NCBI GenBank assembly: GCA_024195585.1
Contig: SWBL01000110.1
Span: 1-64,000, forward strand
Direction: 5' to 3'
Length of the DNA: 64,000 nt
From: Aureobasidium sp. EXF-3400
Lineage: Eukaryota > Ascomycota > Dothideomycetes > Dothideales > Saccotheciaceae
The translations under genes and the position numbers were made by a program. The notes under the pieces were generated by a model. It saw only the letters and a program-made list of their open reading frames with translations. It ran no database searches and was not told the origin of the DNA. Shown in pieces: positions 1 through 10,973 of the stretch (the first letter of the stretch is position 1; each line of letters starts with the position of its first letter).

Positions 1-2
1 TC

Positions 3-146
3 GTCGCCGCTGAGGGTGTCAAGTCTCTCTTCAAGGGTGCTGGTGCCAACATCCTCCGTGGTGTTGCCGGTGCCGGTGTCCTGTCCATCTACGACCAGGT
101 CCAGCTCATCCTCTTCGGCAAGAAGTTCAAGGGTGGTTCCGGTTAA
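3..146 (+). CDS. ADP/ATP carrier, mitochondrial (3' end only)
   Basis: This is the last 47 codons and stop of a mitochondrial ADP/ATP carrier, cut by the left edge of the window. The residues read in frame from base 3 include [20 protein letters not shown] and a short Lys/Gly-rich end. This is the typical C-terminus of the fungal ADP/ATP translocase, covering the last matrix helix and transmembrane helix 6. The protein exchanges ATP and ADP across the inner mitochondrial membrane. The strongly biased codons (mostly C- or T-ending, GGT/GTC) fit a highly expressed gene. The diagnostic RRRMMM motif lies upstream of the window, so the family call rests on the C-terminal match alone. Confidence 0.9.
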   Translation, partial: VAAEGVKSLFKGAGANILRGVAGAGVLSIYDQVQLILFGKKFKGGSG

Positions 147-763
147 ATGCTCTCTTCGTCAATCATTCAGAGCAAAGCATAGGGGATGAAGAACGAACGA
201 TGTATTACCTGTCTGCCGATGGAGGACAGCTCCAACTCAAAAGCGGCTCAATCGGCCTGGCGATGAGGAGGGGAGTTTGGGAAATGATGTTTTCTGGGGC
301 GGTTTCGAATATACCAGCCTGTTATCGTCTTTCCTCATGTATCACAAATAAATTTCAGGCGTTTTCTTTTGATCATGACCTTTGTTCCAACCATCTCTAT
401 TTGAAAGTGATTACTGTATGGCCAAAAACTTGTCTTTGGATTGTCGTGTCTCGTGCCGCAGATGCTCTTTCTGTACACATAACACCGTCCATCATGGACA
501 AGCATGGAGTTCAGCACCGTGCCTGCCGATTTGCAGTGACTAGATGTTCAGTTGTGCTGCAGTCGGTACGATCTGTTCATCGAGCTACTCCATGTGCTGC
601 CAGCTGGCATGTCTGGCAAAGGGAAGGTATGATGGACGTCACATGTCACATGACCTACTCTTCACAAAGGGACGACAATAGAAGGCCTAGTCAAAGGCAG
701 ACATGACTACAAGTATTTCTACGTCTACCATTGACCCATAACACACTCACGAGTCAGACAATC
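147..763. other. intergenic: carrier 3' UTR and upstream region of the next gene
   Basis: No supportable gene. A 168-codon open frame at 200-706 has an unbiased, low-complexity composition with no domain and looks like untranslated sequence of the highly expressed carrier. No RNA gene was seen. Confidence 0.5.
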
Positions 764-1543
764 ATGCCACCAATTCCGATCTACGCCGATGCGCCCATCT
801 CGGCCGCAGCCAAAGCAGACGCTATAACTCCTCAGACGGCACCCACTCCAACGCGCACGACCGACCTGCCAGCGACTACAACTTCCACGAGCAACAGCAG
901 CTATCCCGCCGCCCAACCCGGTGCTGCAGCCGGTCCTGCACCTACCGGCAGCGTCTCGAGACCACCTCCTCCACCACCCACTAGCACCATCCCTACCAGC
1001 CTTCAAAGCGATGGCCCACCACCTCCCCAACCCGGAGCTGTGCCTATGCCATCTTCAACACTTGCTCGCTCCAACGGCTACGACTCCAACAGTCCAGCTG
1101 CTCCAAGAGCACAACCCATGCCACAACAACTCAATATTGCCCCGCCCACCACAACCAGCTTAGCCACCCATAGCACAGCTACCGCAGCATCACCAACCTC
1201 TCCCACCCGTCGTCCAGTGACCTTGCCAATGGGCCCCGTATCTCCAACAATGCACAGCCGACCCCAAAGCATCTCTTCACACCCACCAGGCTATCAACAG
1301 AACCCCTACGCCGCAGAAATGACATCTGCTCAGCGTGCCAGCCTCGAAGCTGTAGAGGCAGCAGAAAGAGGCCGCAAATCTGGTCGCAATAGTATCAGCG
1401 AGTGGATCTCTGGCGAGGACGATAACTTCGGAAGTCCAGCCACCGGCACTTCGAAGATGCTTGATGCTGTCTCGGGATATGCTTCCAAGTTGGGCCAGTG
1501 GGCTGGCAAGGCCAACGACTTTGCGAGCAAGAAGCTCGGATAG
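764..1543 (+). CDS. proline/threonine-rich protein of unknown function
   Basis: A single-exon 259-residue protein. I start at the ATG at 764, which opens MPPIPIYADAPISAAAK; the frame is open further upstream but without another ATG. Residues 1 to about 190 are low-complexity Pro/Thr/Ser/Ala, including a run of seven prolines, and are probably disordered. The last 70 residues are different: a helix-like stretch (SAQRASLEAVEAAERGRK), an acidic linker (ISGEDDNF), and an amphipathic Ala/Gly/Lys helix ending at FASKKLG. The conserved-looking N-terminus followed by a Pro-rich middle and a short C-terminal amphipathic segment resembles uncharacterised proteins found in other filamentous ascomycetes. 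No catalytic motif, signal peptide or membrane span is visible, so no function is assigned. Confidence 0.8.
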   Translation: MPPIPIYADAPISAAAKADAITPQTAPTPTRTTDLPATTTSTSNSSYPAAQPGAAAGPAPTGSVSRPPPPPPTSTIPTSLQSDGPPPPQPGAVPMPSSTLARSNGYDSNSPAAPRAQPMPQQLNIAPPTTTSLATHSTATAASPTSPTRRPVTLPMGPVSPTMHSRPQSISSHPPGYQQNPYAAEMTSAQRASLEAVEAAERGRKSGRNSISEWISGEDDNFGSPATGTSKMLDAVSGYASKLGQWAGKANDFASKKLG

Positions 1544-2128
1544 TCTTGCGATCTTCTTGTTGAAGCTGCCACATCAATGCTTGAGGATGGCGAGGTAATC
1601 AATCGAGACTGCATTGGGGGTTTCTTGGAGTGCGTTTGTGAGTTGGTTGGGATGTTGTTCGGGTTGTGATGGGGGCAATACACATGCATTATGACTTTTC
1701 ACGTTCGCTTATGTCAGAGTACGACGATACACAGTGTGTTATAGACACAAAACGCAATGCACGATCATTAAATTACTGCCTTTATCACTTCCCACATAAA
1801 GAAACAGCTCGATAAGCAGACCGTGAAGGGCAGTCATGGGTTATACCCTTAGAGGAAGCTGTACGCAGACGTTACTCTCCTTTGATAAGTGTCGTGCAGC
1901 TCCCAAGTGGCAATCTTTGGCATACATAACAGGAGCAAGTTTGCTGAATGCCGGTCTTCTCAGAGACAGTCTCTTGTACACATTTAGTCGAAGTCGAGAG
2001 GACCATAGGCATGATCGAATTGTTCCTTTAAATTTCGAAGCAATATTCTATAAGATGCCCCAGATACCATGCGTGTGCAAAAGCTATTCTATGTCGTGAC
2101 CATCTGATATCGAATAGAGTAGAGAAAT
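1544..2128. other. intergenic between convergent genes
   Basis: Shared 3' region of the proline-rich gene and ERG24. It is AT-richer than the flanks. The only ATG-initiated frame (1836-2099) has no recognisable protein character. Nothing else seen. Confidence 0.5.
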
Positions 2129-3602
2129 CTAGTAAACACCTGGCAAGATCTTCCATCTGACAATGGCGCAGTAGCGGTTCCAGTCGTTGCCATACTTAGC
2201 ACGGCAGTGAGCGTCGTCTCTACGCTCGCGGTGAATCAGGAGGACAGCGAAGTAGAGCATGTAGAAGTAAGTGATGGGCGTGCCCCAGCCAGCCATCTCG
2301 CCATTGGGTCCTTGGCTGATGATCTTGTCACCAGTGAGAGCAGCAGTGTGCACGACATAACCAGAGAGCCAGGTAGGAAGGCAGTATGCCCATGACATGA
2401 CCCAATCACCAAGGTAGTTGATGTGACGGGCAGTTCCCCACCAGCCAGAGGTCAGGAGACGGGTTCCGCGGGCAGTTTCGATGTACTCCAGGTGCTTCAC
2501 ATCGGGGTGGTCAGGGTTGGTTCTGAACTTGTTCTTCTCACCATTGCTGGAGCGGAAGATGTAGTAGCCTGTGAGTTGGACAGCCATGATGAAGGCGACC
2601 TTGGCCCAGCCGAGGTGAACGGCGTGAATTGAAAGGTAGCGAGCCTGGATACTGTAGATGAAAGGAACCCATACAAGATCGCCAAAGGCAAGCATACAGC
2701 CAAAACCATCAGTGGTGATATCCATGGTGGTCATGATGGCGGGTTCGTTCCACAGTGCGTCGAGGACGTACCAGGCCTGAGTACCGACAACGATGTACAT
2801 GGAATCAGTCACAGTGCCGTAGGTGCCGTATTGACGAGCAGCAAAGGCCAGATCAAGCAGAATCCAGCCGAGAAGACCAGGTCTCAGCTCCATGAAAGCC
2901 TTGATGTCGACCTCACCAAAGATGGGGATTTGTACGCGAGGGTTGAGCTCTCTTCCAATGAACCAATCGTAAATCATGTTGCCAGTAGCGCCTCCCTGAG
3001 CGAGCTCACGGTTGTTGGGGTCGTTGGGCTTGACGGAGAAGGAGCGAACGTAGCAGAAGGTGGCGAGGAAGTAGCTGATGAGGATGTTTGTAGTCAGGAG
3101 CTGAAGGTAGTTGTTGTTGATAAAGGTCCAGACAGGGAAGTCGGCGCCCTGGAGGAAGGTACCAGCGGCGGCGATGGCGAGGATGAACATGGCTGAGGCA
3201 AAGGCATTGAAGCGGTATGTCAATCGGCCACCGGAGGCCAAGACAGTACCTTGGACTTGATGAGCGGGCAGGAAGGTTTGGAGGGCAAGACTGAGAGTGT
3301 AGTAGCCAAGGGTTGCGACAACAGCTTGGGTGTTGAGGAGGCCAGCGACACCAGGCCAGCCGACTTCTTGCTTGAGTTTGTCGAGTGTGAGAGTGGAGGG
3401 ATTGGTCAATGATGGTGGAGGGCATCCAGAAGCATCGTTGCAAAAGAAGGCGAAGATGTAGCAAACGAGGGGTAGTCCGAACGAGATGCCAATGGCACCC
3501 AGACTGATGGACGTGTTAGCATTTTCCCTCAGGAGAATTGACGAGCGAAAGAACTCACGGGCCGCCAAACTCGTAGCCGTGAGCTTGAGTCGTTACAGCC
3601 AT
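2129..3602 (-). CDS. ERG24: delta(14)-sterol reductase (C-14 sterol reductase)
   Basis: Two exons, 3602-3559 and 3503-2129, with a 55-nt intron (GTGAGT...CAG), give 472 residues. Exon 1 encodes MAVTTQAHGYEFGG; the YEFGG/LGA junction is the usual start of this family. The enzyme reduces the C14-C15 double bond after lanosterol demethylation in ergosterol synthesis and sits in the ER membrane. The chain has about eight or nine hydrophobic spans and both ERG4/ERG24 signatures near the C-terminus: GWWGTARHINYLGDW and HRERRDDAHCRAKYGNDW. It is the target of morpholine fungicides. The presence of ERG24 rather than the paralogous ERG4 is judged from the N-terminal sequence and the LLTSGWWG context. 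It is transcribed divergently from the MRH-domain gene with 313 nt between start codons. Confidence 0.93.
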
Positions 3603-3915
3603 TGGTATGCGAAGAGGGTGGTGGGAAGGGGGAGAAGGAGGAATGGCGAAAGGTCAAAAGACAAACATAGACAATGACATGGATTGGCTCGATTGAATTT
3701 AATGACAATGACATGGTACGATTTCCTTAGGGCAATCAGCCCTCGGCAGACGGACCCGAACCCCAGATGATGAATGATGGGCCTGTCTCGATCTAAAATC
3801 GGGGTCCTGGCCGCCGCGGCTCAATGATGCTTGGGCGTGGCTTGTCAAGCCCTGTACAACTGTGCTGCAGTTCAACACCATATTTTTACCCATACTCGAC
3901 AGCTAACACCCGGCC
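3603..3915. promoter_or_regulatory. divergent promoter region of ERG24 and the MRH-domain gene
   Basis: A 313-nt gap between the two start codons that must hold both 5' UTRs and promoters. It carries a perfect 13-nt direct repeat, GACAATGACATGG, at 3670-3682 and 3704-3716. No TATA box or known sterol element was identified. Confidence 0.5.
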
Positions 3916-5108
3916 ATGCACCCATCCATCTTGTACCATCTGCTGGCATTTGGTCTGCCCGTCGCACTCGGCGCCGCTGCTTCCGACGACTCCAAGGCGA
4001 AGAAGGAGATCCACGCACCCTGTACCATCCGCTCGCCGACATCCGGCGCCTTCTTCGACCTCAACCCCATACACGTCGTCCTGCCCGAGGACCCCAAGAA
4101 AGCGAGTAAAGATGCCCGGAACGAGTCTTGGTCTGCTCGTGGCTACGACTATGGCGCCAACTTTACCCTCAACTTCTGCGGTCCAGTAGTCGAGAATCTG
4201 ACCAATGTCGTTGGTCTTGATGAGGCAAGGTGGCAGAATGTCAGCGCTTTCTACATGTTGGACGGAAAGACATACAGCATAGGGTAAATTCTTTCTCTCT
4301 CAGAACCTTCCTTGTACCACGCCGCTAAATGCTTCTCAACAGCCAACAAAGCTCCCAGCCTGTCTTCCGTGGCCGCAAACTTGTCTTGAACTATACCGAC
4401 GGATCGCCATGCCCTGACCTTCCCGTATCTTCCCTGAGCCCACGAGGAATTATCGGCGACGACGACGATGATGACGACAGAGATGACAAGGACCGCAAGG
4501 ACAAAGACGATGAAGACGACAAGAAGGGCAGAAAGGGAGGCAGCAAGGAGCCCTCTACCCACCTGACCCGTCGCAAGAACACAATCATCTCTCTACTATG
4601 CAACACAGACCCTCTGGCTCCTCTCAACACCGTTTCCTTTGTTGCTTCCCCGGACAGCTGCACCTATATTTTCGAGGCTCGCTCCTCGGCTGCCTGTGGA
4701 GGCATCGAGGTTGCCAAACAGCAACTCGGCCCCAGCGGCGTCTTTGGTGTCATCGCCTTGATTGCCGTCATAGTATACGTTGTCGGTGGTTGTGTATACC
4801 AGCGCACCGTCATGCACCAGAGAGGTTGGAGGCAATTGCCAAACTACTCGCTCTGGGCCGGCATTGCTAGTTTTGTCTCGGTAAGTTATTACTCATCTAC
4901 ATATCATGATTAGCCGCGACTGACCATCGCTCTACAGGACATGTTTATCATTCTATTCTCCTCATGCGCACGCTTCCTGCCCGGGCGCAAGGGCTACAAC
5001 CGAGTAGGCAACAACTTCAACGGCTCCAGCGCCGGAAGACGCGGCCGTTCAAACTCGGACGATGAGAACAGATTGATCGATCAACTGGACGAGGAGTGGG
5101 AAGACTAG
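3916..5108 (+). CDS. mannose-6-phosphate receptor homology (MRH) domain membrane protein
   Basis: Three exons, 3916-4283, 4343-4880 and 4938-5108, give 358 residues. A signal peptide (MHPSILYHLLAFGLPVALGA) precedes a lumenal MRH-type domain with paired cysteines (APCTIRSP, NFCGP, SPCPDL, LLCNTDP, DSCTYIFE, SAACGG). A transmembrane span (GVFGVIALIAVIVYVVGG, about residues 255-275) follows, then a second hydrophobic stretch across the last intron and an acidic tail ending DEEWED. The layout matches fungal cation-dependent mannose-6-phosphate-receptor-like proteins (MRL1/ATG27 group), which sort hydrolases between Golgi, endosome and vacuole. Oddly, a run of alternating Asp/Lys (about residues 160-190) interrupts the lumenal domain. 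Whether it binds sugar is not shown by the sequence. Confidence 0.85.
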
Positions 5109-5755
5109 ACATGTTCTCGTCTCCTTCTCCTTGACCCTTTGTAGCATTCTTTCCCTGTTGCCCTTGCACTTCTAAGCTGTCTCGAGAGACACCCAAAATG
5201 AACACGATAATGGCGTTCTCACTTTTCTTGTTTCTTTTTCGGGCGGGTCTTTGGATAGAGATGAAATCTTTGATACGAAACGAAACGAACCAACCTCCCA
5301 TCTGACTATCTCCATATAACTCGCCATTTGTGCGTACAAGTTTTCACAAAACTGTCAGCAAACAAGCATGGCCGAAACTCGTGTCCTCAGAAATTCGATG
5401 AATTGTGGTTTATATAGCCTGAATATTAAAATGAGAGTACTCGCTGTTTCTGCAGGGGAATCTGTGCATTGAATCAAGGAAATCCGAGTTGTGAAAAAAG
5501 GAAAAAGCAGAGATAACGCGCTCGTGAAACTGAGAAAGGAAAGATGCTCAGCGCCGTCCCAATGCAACAAAATCAGTAACAAGAAAAAGACAGATGACAA
5601 GAAACAAAAGATCTCGGATCAAGTCAATCGCCAGAACTCGCAAGGACCGCAACGGACTGGTATGCGACAGCAAACCCAAGCCGAATTACTTGTCTGCCTA
5701 ATGCCTGCCTCTCTTCCCTTTCAATGTTGGAAACTTTTTGTATACTTTCTTCTCT
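5109..5755. other. intergenic between convergent genes
   Basis: 3' regions of the MRH gene (+) and the MAP kinase kinase gene (-). AT-rich with no supportable coding frame or RNA. Confidence 0.5.
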
Positions 5756-7390
5756 TCAATCTGACCAGTCCCATACTCTTTTGAGGAACGCAGCCATGTT
5801 GACTCGCTTGGACTTGATCTCTAACATCCACGGATGTTCCAGCATCCGCCAGGGTGTTGCTCGTCGATTGGGCTCCTTTTCCAGACTACGTCGTCCTGAG
5901 TCAGCTTGGCTTGCATATGTCGAACGGAAATTATGAACTTACCAGCACTCGATGAAGTATTTGAAATTCTCGCTCCATCGAATGTCCTGTCCGTCAGGGG
6001 TATCGATCTCGTCCTTGAGCTTTGGAATAGGCTGGGAGACGATATAGGTTAAGAGGTCGATAAGTCCGGCTCTAGGTTGCATCTCCGTCTCCGTCCCGTC
6101 AGCTGGGAAGGGGAATCTGTGCTGCGCCACCTCAAGTAGTGTAACACCCAGACTCCACACATCGGAAGTAATGGTGTAGCTTTGACCAGTTATACGTTCT
6201 GGTGCCATGTAGTATGAAGTTCCGATGAATGTGTTTGCGTCACCTTTGGTGCCGAATTCTCCAGACACACCAAAGTCACAGAGTTTCACCTCGCCAGATC
6301 GGGTGAGCAGGATGTTGGACGGCTTGATGTCGCGGTGAATGATACGATGACTGTGCAGGTAGGTGAGTCCATTGAGCACACCTTCAGCCACTTTGCCCAA
6401 GACTTTTTCGCCTGTGCGACCGCCGAGTTTCTTGACCTCGCGGTAGACCGAGTCCAGAGAACCACCCTCGCAGTATTCCATACTGATACCGATGGTGCCA
6501 TGGGTTTCGTCAATGAACGCACCATAGTAGCGGCAGATGTGCGAAGAGGCACAGTTTTTGTTGAATGAGAGCTCGCGTACAATCTGTTTCTTGACGTCCG
6601 GATTAGGGTCTGTCGTAATGATCTGTGCAAGTGGTCAGCTGTCTGTACATGATTTTGCAATCAATATGCCAACCTTCAGCGCAAAGACTGTCTTTCCACC
6701 TTTGAGTATACACCTGTTGACAGCACCTCCTGCACCTTCACCCAGGCTCCCAAGCTCGACAATCCTATTCTCCTTAGCAGCCACTTTCCAGCCAGCATCG
6801 TCCAAATCCTCAACGTCGAGCGCTCTTCCTTTCTCCAAGCTCAGCTTCTCCAGATCTGGTAATAACGCTCCCTGCATGCTGCCATCCCTTTCCATAGCAG
6901 CACCACCAAGTCCGCCAGCGGACGATGCCGAGTATAACGAGCCAGCAGCAGAAAGGGGATCTTGAGAGTTGGATTGCCCGCCGATTAGGCCGGCCAGTGA
7001 GGCCGAGTAAGAAGAAGCGGTAGTAGAGGTAGAATAGTTGTTGCTCGCACCATTGCTGTTGGATCTCGAACGAGCACTATCATCACTGCTGCCACAGCCC
7101 TGACCGGTCGAGAGCCCAGTGACTTGTAGTGGAGGCAGTTTTCCTCTTGTAGCCCGAGCAGTTTCTTGAGGGATCCCATGACTCCCCATGGGTGTAGCCA
7201 GACTCAGCTTTGGAGGCGCCTGGCGAGGCGGTATTTGTAGAGGAGGTACGGCATGTGAGTTGCTGGTAGGATTGAGTGGTCTAGCATTGGGAGAGGGTGG
7301 TATGGCCAGGCCGAGCTTGGGTGTGCGTGAGGCACTCGTGTTCCTGCTGCCGGGAATTGGCGGTCTCAGGAGTGGTGCTGGCGAGGCCAT
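5756..7390 (-). CDS. MKK2: MAP kinase kinase, cell wall integrity pathway (MKK1/MKK2 type)
   Basis: Three exons, 7390-6674, 6622-5943 and 5885-5756, give 508 residues. I use the ATG at 7390 ([14 protein letters not shown]), which is where relatives start; the frame continues upstream but without an ATG. The first 200 residues are Ser/Pro-rich and probably regulatory. The kinase domain follows: glycine loop [16 protein letters not shown]-type FALK, catalytic loop [14 protein letters not shown] in [10 protein letters not shown], and [11 protein letters not shown]. The segment between DFG and APE holds the Ser/Thr sites used by MEK-type kinases. The MKK2 class phosphorylates the Slt2/MpkA MAP kinase downstream of PKC and Bck1. 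The final exon encodes a basic C-terminal lobe end ([15 protein letters not shown]). Intron 1 has a poor donor (GTTGGC) but restores the frame exactly. Confidence 0.93.
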
Positions 7391-8486
7391 GTCGACCGAA
7401 TCGACGGGCGGTCGCAAGACACCCGACGAGGACGACGGAGGCGTAGACGGAGGATCTTGGTGGTCGGCCACGACGGGCAGGTAACGCTGGTTGGGTAGAG
7501 AGGAAGTTCTCTAGGTGGCAGAGAAGGTGGTGGAAGTGACGCGCGGCGGGGGTTTCTGGAGGAACGAAGCCCGGAGGAGGTATTGAGCGACTTCAAGGTT
7601 GTTGTATGTTCGGAACAAGAATCGAGGACGAGCAGATTCCAGATAGGATGTTTCTTCTTGACCAGCGGATCGAGTCAGTTCAATTCAAGACTTGGCAGGT
7701 ACTCAAGGATGGAAGCTACGACATGGGGTCCTCTAGCCCGCCCCGAAGCCAACGCATCATCCTGCCGCCGAGGGACGACTTACTTGAAGATGTTTCTAGA
7801 TTGATCTTGTGTCTGCTTACAGCCACCGTTGAAGAGAGGGTATTAGGTCTTCTAAAGATGAAATGGGCGAAAGGGGTTTCAATAACTTGCTGACCGGTCG
7901 GTCGTCAATAGTCAATATAGAGGCGCAGACTTGGTGCAGCCAATCCCATCTTTTACCGCCGGCCATTGCGGGCAGCCCCAATGGTGTGTTTCCATGGATG
8001 CAATTCACCTATCGCGCATGCGCCTATTCTGCAACATGCTCTGCATCATGTGCGCTTTCATCTCTGTCGGGCACACTGACCTCCATTTCACGCATTCAGC
8101 TGCTGCTCTCTGACCAACATCTGTCGGTCTGGTCGTCGTCATCATCTCGTCCGCGCTAGCCGCCTATCGCGTCCAGCTACGTGCTCTCTCTGGTTGGTTA
8201 TCTGCCATGGCAACACAGGCTGCATACTACCGTATGATTATTCACCTCTGCCCATGTTTCAGGTGCCGGAAAGTTGGGCGATCACCTACCGTATCTTTGT
8301 ACATCTAGAGGCAGCAGTGCAACATGTTTTCCCCGAGCCACGGGGCGTGTTCATGCATGCTTGTGCCTCGGTCATTGTGGGCATAAGCACATGTCGAGTT
8401 CAGCACTCAAGCTTTACGAGGTAACGCATGCATGTATTTGCGCTTGGTATCTATCGTGATATCATGATGGCTCCAATATTATGGAT
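7391..8486. other. intergenic: upstream region of MKK2 and 3' flank of glutaredoxin gene
   Basis: About 1.1 kb between two minus-strand genes, probably the MKK2 promoter with a long 5' leader. The frame of MKK2 stays open some 80 nt upstream of its ATG, so a non-ATG extension cannot be ruled out. No gene or RNA recognised. Confidence 0.5.
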
Positions 8487-8925
8487 TTACAAGGCGCTGG
8501 CAGCGGTGAGCTTGCTCTTGAGGTCGTCCTTCTTGAGAGCCTGGATGTCCGAGTTGCCGCCAATGTGTTCCTTGTTGATGAAGATGTTGGGCACGCTGCG
8601 CTGGCTGGTCATCTCGGCAAGAGCGTTCTGGATGTCGGCACCGTCGTCTATCGGGCGAAGGGTCAGCGGTTGGTTTCGATCAATATGCTGACACAACAGG
8701 CATGCGACTTACCGATCTGGTCGAGCTCAAGAGCGTAGAACTTGGCGCCGGACTTGGACAACAGCTCCTTGGTGGCCTTGCAATAAGGGCAGTACGACTT
8801 GGAGAAGACGGCTGTGCAAAGTCAGCAAGTAGGCTCGGCCACAAAGGCTGTTGTTATCAAAGGAACTGCGTACCAACGCCGTTCTGGTCGATAATGTTCT
8901 GTGCCTTGGTCTTTGCTGACGACAT
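8487..8925 (-). CDS. dithiol glutaredoxin
   Basis: Three exons, 8925-8874, 8811-8713 and 8647-8487, give 103 residues, normal for a class I glutaredoxin. The active site CPYC is at residues 25-28 in SKSYCPYC; the glutathione-binding TSQRSVPNIFI segment with its cis-proline and the GGNSDIQAL turn follow. The enzyme reduces disulfides and protein-glutathione mixed disulfides using GSH, usually in the cytosol. There is no targeting extension, so this is the GRX1/GRX2 short form. Introns of 62 and 65 nt have standard GT-AG ends. It is divergent from the AIM18-type mitochondrial protein gene with 503 nt between starts. Confidence 0.95.
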
Positions 8926-9428
8926 GCTGGCGGGACTGGTCGCGCGTGTGAAGAAGCTTCGTACGAAGTTAATGGTGGGCGATTTGTGAGGGACCGAAGT
9001 CGTATGTAGTAGTAGGATTGATGGTTTGTATACGAGAGGGGTATTTGGCTTTGGCTTGCTTTATTGGAATGAGAGAGCTTACAAAGCGAGCACTTGTTGC
9101 TCGGGCAAAATATGACGTTGCTTGACTCTGAATTCACAATTCTAGAAGCCGCTCATCTATCGCCATCATGATCGATTCTTCAGCCGCAACTACTTGGTTT
9201 GCCTCAAAGGTCAGACGAAATCAAGGTGAAGCTAGAAAGGTGATATGAAGCATCTCTTTCAGGTGGAAAGAAAAAATGCGCATACAAAATGCCCGGTTCA
9301 ATGGACAAATGCACGTTTCGGTGAACAGGAAGAAGAATGGCGGAGCTCTCGAGCTGGCTTGGCGAGAGTGAATGCATCATGAGATTATTGCCATGTTGAA
9401 ACACACTTGACTTTTGAACATCACAACC
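8926..9428. promoter_or_regulatory. divergent promoter region of glutaredoxin and AIM18-type genes
   Basis: 503 nt between the start codons of two genes read in opposite directions. It contains an AT-rich stretch near the middle. No specific operator was identified with confidence. Confidence 0.45.
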
Positions 9429-10781
9429 ATGTCCAGCAGCACAATGGCCACCCCTTGTCGCTCAGCGATGCGACTGCTCTCGGCCAGATCGAGATGTATG
9501 CTCCAACCTTCGCGTATCACGTCGCCCTTGGCGCAAACTCGCTACTCGTCAAGATACAGCAATCCGGCAGCTCGTGCAACCGGCTCGACTCTCTCAGCCA
9601 AAGTTCCTTCTTTCCTCGACCAGCACCAGACTGTCGACAGTGACGATGTAGAAGCTCGTCCGATAAACCCGCTGGACGAACTCGCTGCCCGCCGCGAGTT
9701 TGAAGCGAAACGTTCAAATGCCATGCAGCGTATGCGATTCGCCGCCGTCGGTCTGCTTATGAGTGTTGGTGGTCTTGCCCTCACGCTCTACAACATTGAT
9801 CTGGATGAACTGGAAAAGAGTGCCAACAAGAAGAAGGCTCAGCTAGATGCTGGGCCAGGCTCGGAAGATTTCCACGGCCGGCACGTACATATTATTGGCG
9901 CTGGTGACGACAAGAGAATTGTAGCCGAGGGTGAACAAGAGCTGGACCTGGTAAAGACAGGCAGCGGCAGCGTACCCTACTTCCCCCGTAAGATCTTCTT
10001 GCCTGTTCCCGGCTCCAAGACTGCCAGATCAGAAACAGCCCAACCCAACTCGCGCATCAACCCTGGCAACGTGCAAAACCAAGAAGAATACACCTTGGTC
10101 GGTCTCGGTATCCGCACCGTCTCCTTCTTGTCCATCGAAGTCTATGTCATGGGTCTCTACGTTCGTACTCAAGATGTTTCAACTCTGCAAGCTCGCCTCA
10201 TTCACCTCATCAATCCCAACGCTTCTACCCTTGTACCTGGCGAGAAGGATGGCCTCAAGCAACGCATGCTCGACCCCGACACTAGTGTCGAGATCTGGGA
10301 GAAGATGCTGCGGGAAGAAGGCATCCGTTCTGCCTGGCGCGTTGTCCCCTCTAAAAACACCGACTTTGCCCATCTACGTGATGGCTGGGTCAACGGAATC
10401 AAACGCGCCACCACTGAGATCAACAGAGTCAAGCAGCAGAACCCTGCAATTGTCACCTCAGACTATGAGAACGAGTCTTTCGGCGATGCCATGCGTGACT
10501 TCAAGGCCATGTTCAGTGGCGGCCGTACACCCAAGGGCTCCGTGGTACTCATGTTGAGAGATGCCCCTGGATCAATGGAAGTCTTGTTCGAAGATCCGGC
10601 CAAGGGCACTGGCATCGAGAGAGTAGGCAAAGTCGAGGACCCCAGAATCAGCAGGCTGATCTGGATGGGTTACCTAGCAGGCAAGAACGTCAGCTCGGAA
10701 CCGACGAGAAAGGCCGTGGTTGATGGCTTTGTAGGATTTGCTGGTCGTCCTGTTGGATCAGTTGAGACGATGGTCGTTTAG
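9429..10781 (+). CDS. AIM18: AIM18/AIM46-type mitochondrial chalcone-isomerase-fold protein
   Basis: A single exon of 450 residues. The ATG at 9429 (ACCATGTCC) is the first in frame. The first 50 residues are rich in Ser, Arg and Ala without acids (RSAMRLLSARSRCML), a mitochondrial presequence. A probable membrane span, AAVGLLMSVGGLALTLYNI (about 104-123), follows. The rest contains the chalcone-isomerase-like fold seen in yeast Aim18/Aim46: EEYTLVGLGIRTVSFLSIEV YVMGLY, KGSVVLMLRDAPGSMEVLF and a C-terminal IWMGYLAGKNVSSEP. These proteins are thought to be inner-membrane associated and lack flavonoid isomerase activity; their molecular role is poorly defined. Length and order fit the family. 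Confidence 0.88.
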   Translation: MSSSTMATPCRSAMRLLSARSRCMLQPSRITSPLAQTRYSSRYSNPAARATGSTLSAKVPSFLDQHQTVDSDDVEARPINPLDELAARREFEAKRSNAMQRMRFAAVGLLMSVGGLALTLYNIDLDELEKSANKKKAQLDAGPGSEDFHGRHVHIIGAGDDKRIVAEGEQELDLVKTGSGSVPYFPRKIFLPVPGSKTARSETAQPNSRINPGNVQNQEEYTLVGLGIRTVSFLSIEVYVMGLYVRTQDVSTLQARLIHLINPNASTLVPGEKDGLKQRMLDPDTSVEIWEKMLREEGIRSAWRVVPSKNTDFAHLRDGWVNGIKRATTEINRVKQQNPAIVTSDYENESFGDAMRDFKAMFSGGRTPKGSVVLMLRDAPGSMEVLFEDPAKGTGIERVGKVEDPRISRLIWMGYLAGKNVSSEPTRKAVVDGFVGFAGRPVGSVETMVV

Positions 10782-10973
10782 ACACTTGTATATACTACAT
10801 TCCAATAACCAACAGTACATTAGTTCCTTACCATGTTCGTTATCTTGTAAGAGGTAAATGTGATTTGCGAACCCTTCAAAGGCTTCTGCAGAAGAGAGTA
10901 GGAAGTTAATATTCCACCACCGACATAACCCCAACGCCTTGCTAAAATGAGAACCCGAAACCTTGATCTAGAA

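Noticed and set aside
200..706. 168-codon plus-strand open frame after the ADP/ATP carrier
   Set aside because: Begins in the carrier's 3' flank, has random composition and no homologous character; taken as UTR sequence.
731..763. Extension of the proline-rich protein by 11 residues
   Set aside because: Would need a TTG start; the conserved-looking MPPIPIY begins at the ATG at 764.
7391..7471. Upstream extension of the MKK2 protein by 27 residues
   Set aside because: The frame is open but begins with GTG, not ATG; relatives start at the [11 protein letters not shown] methionine.
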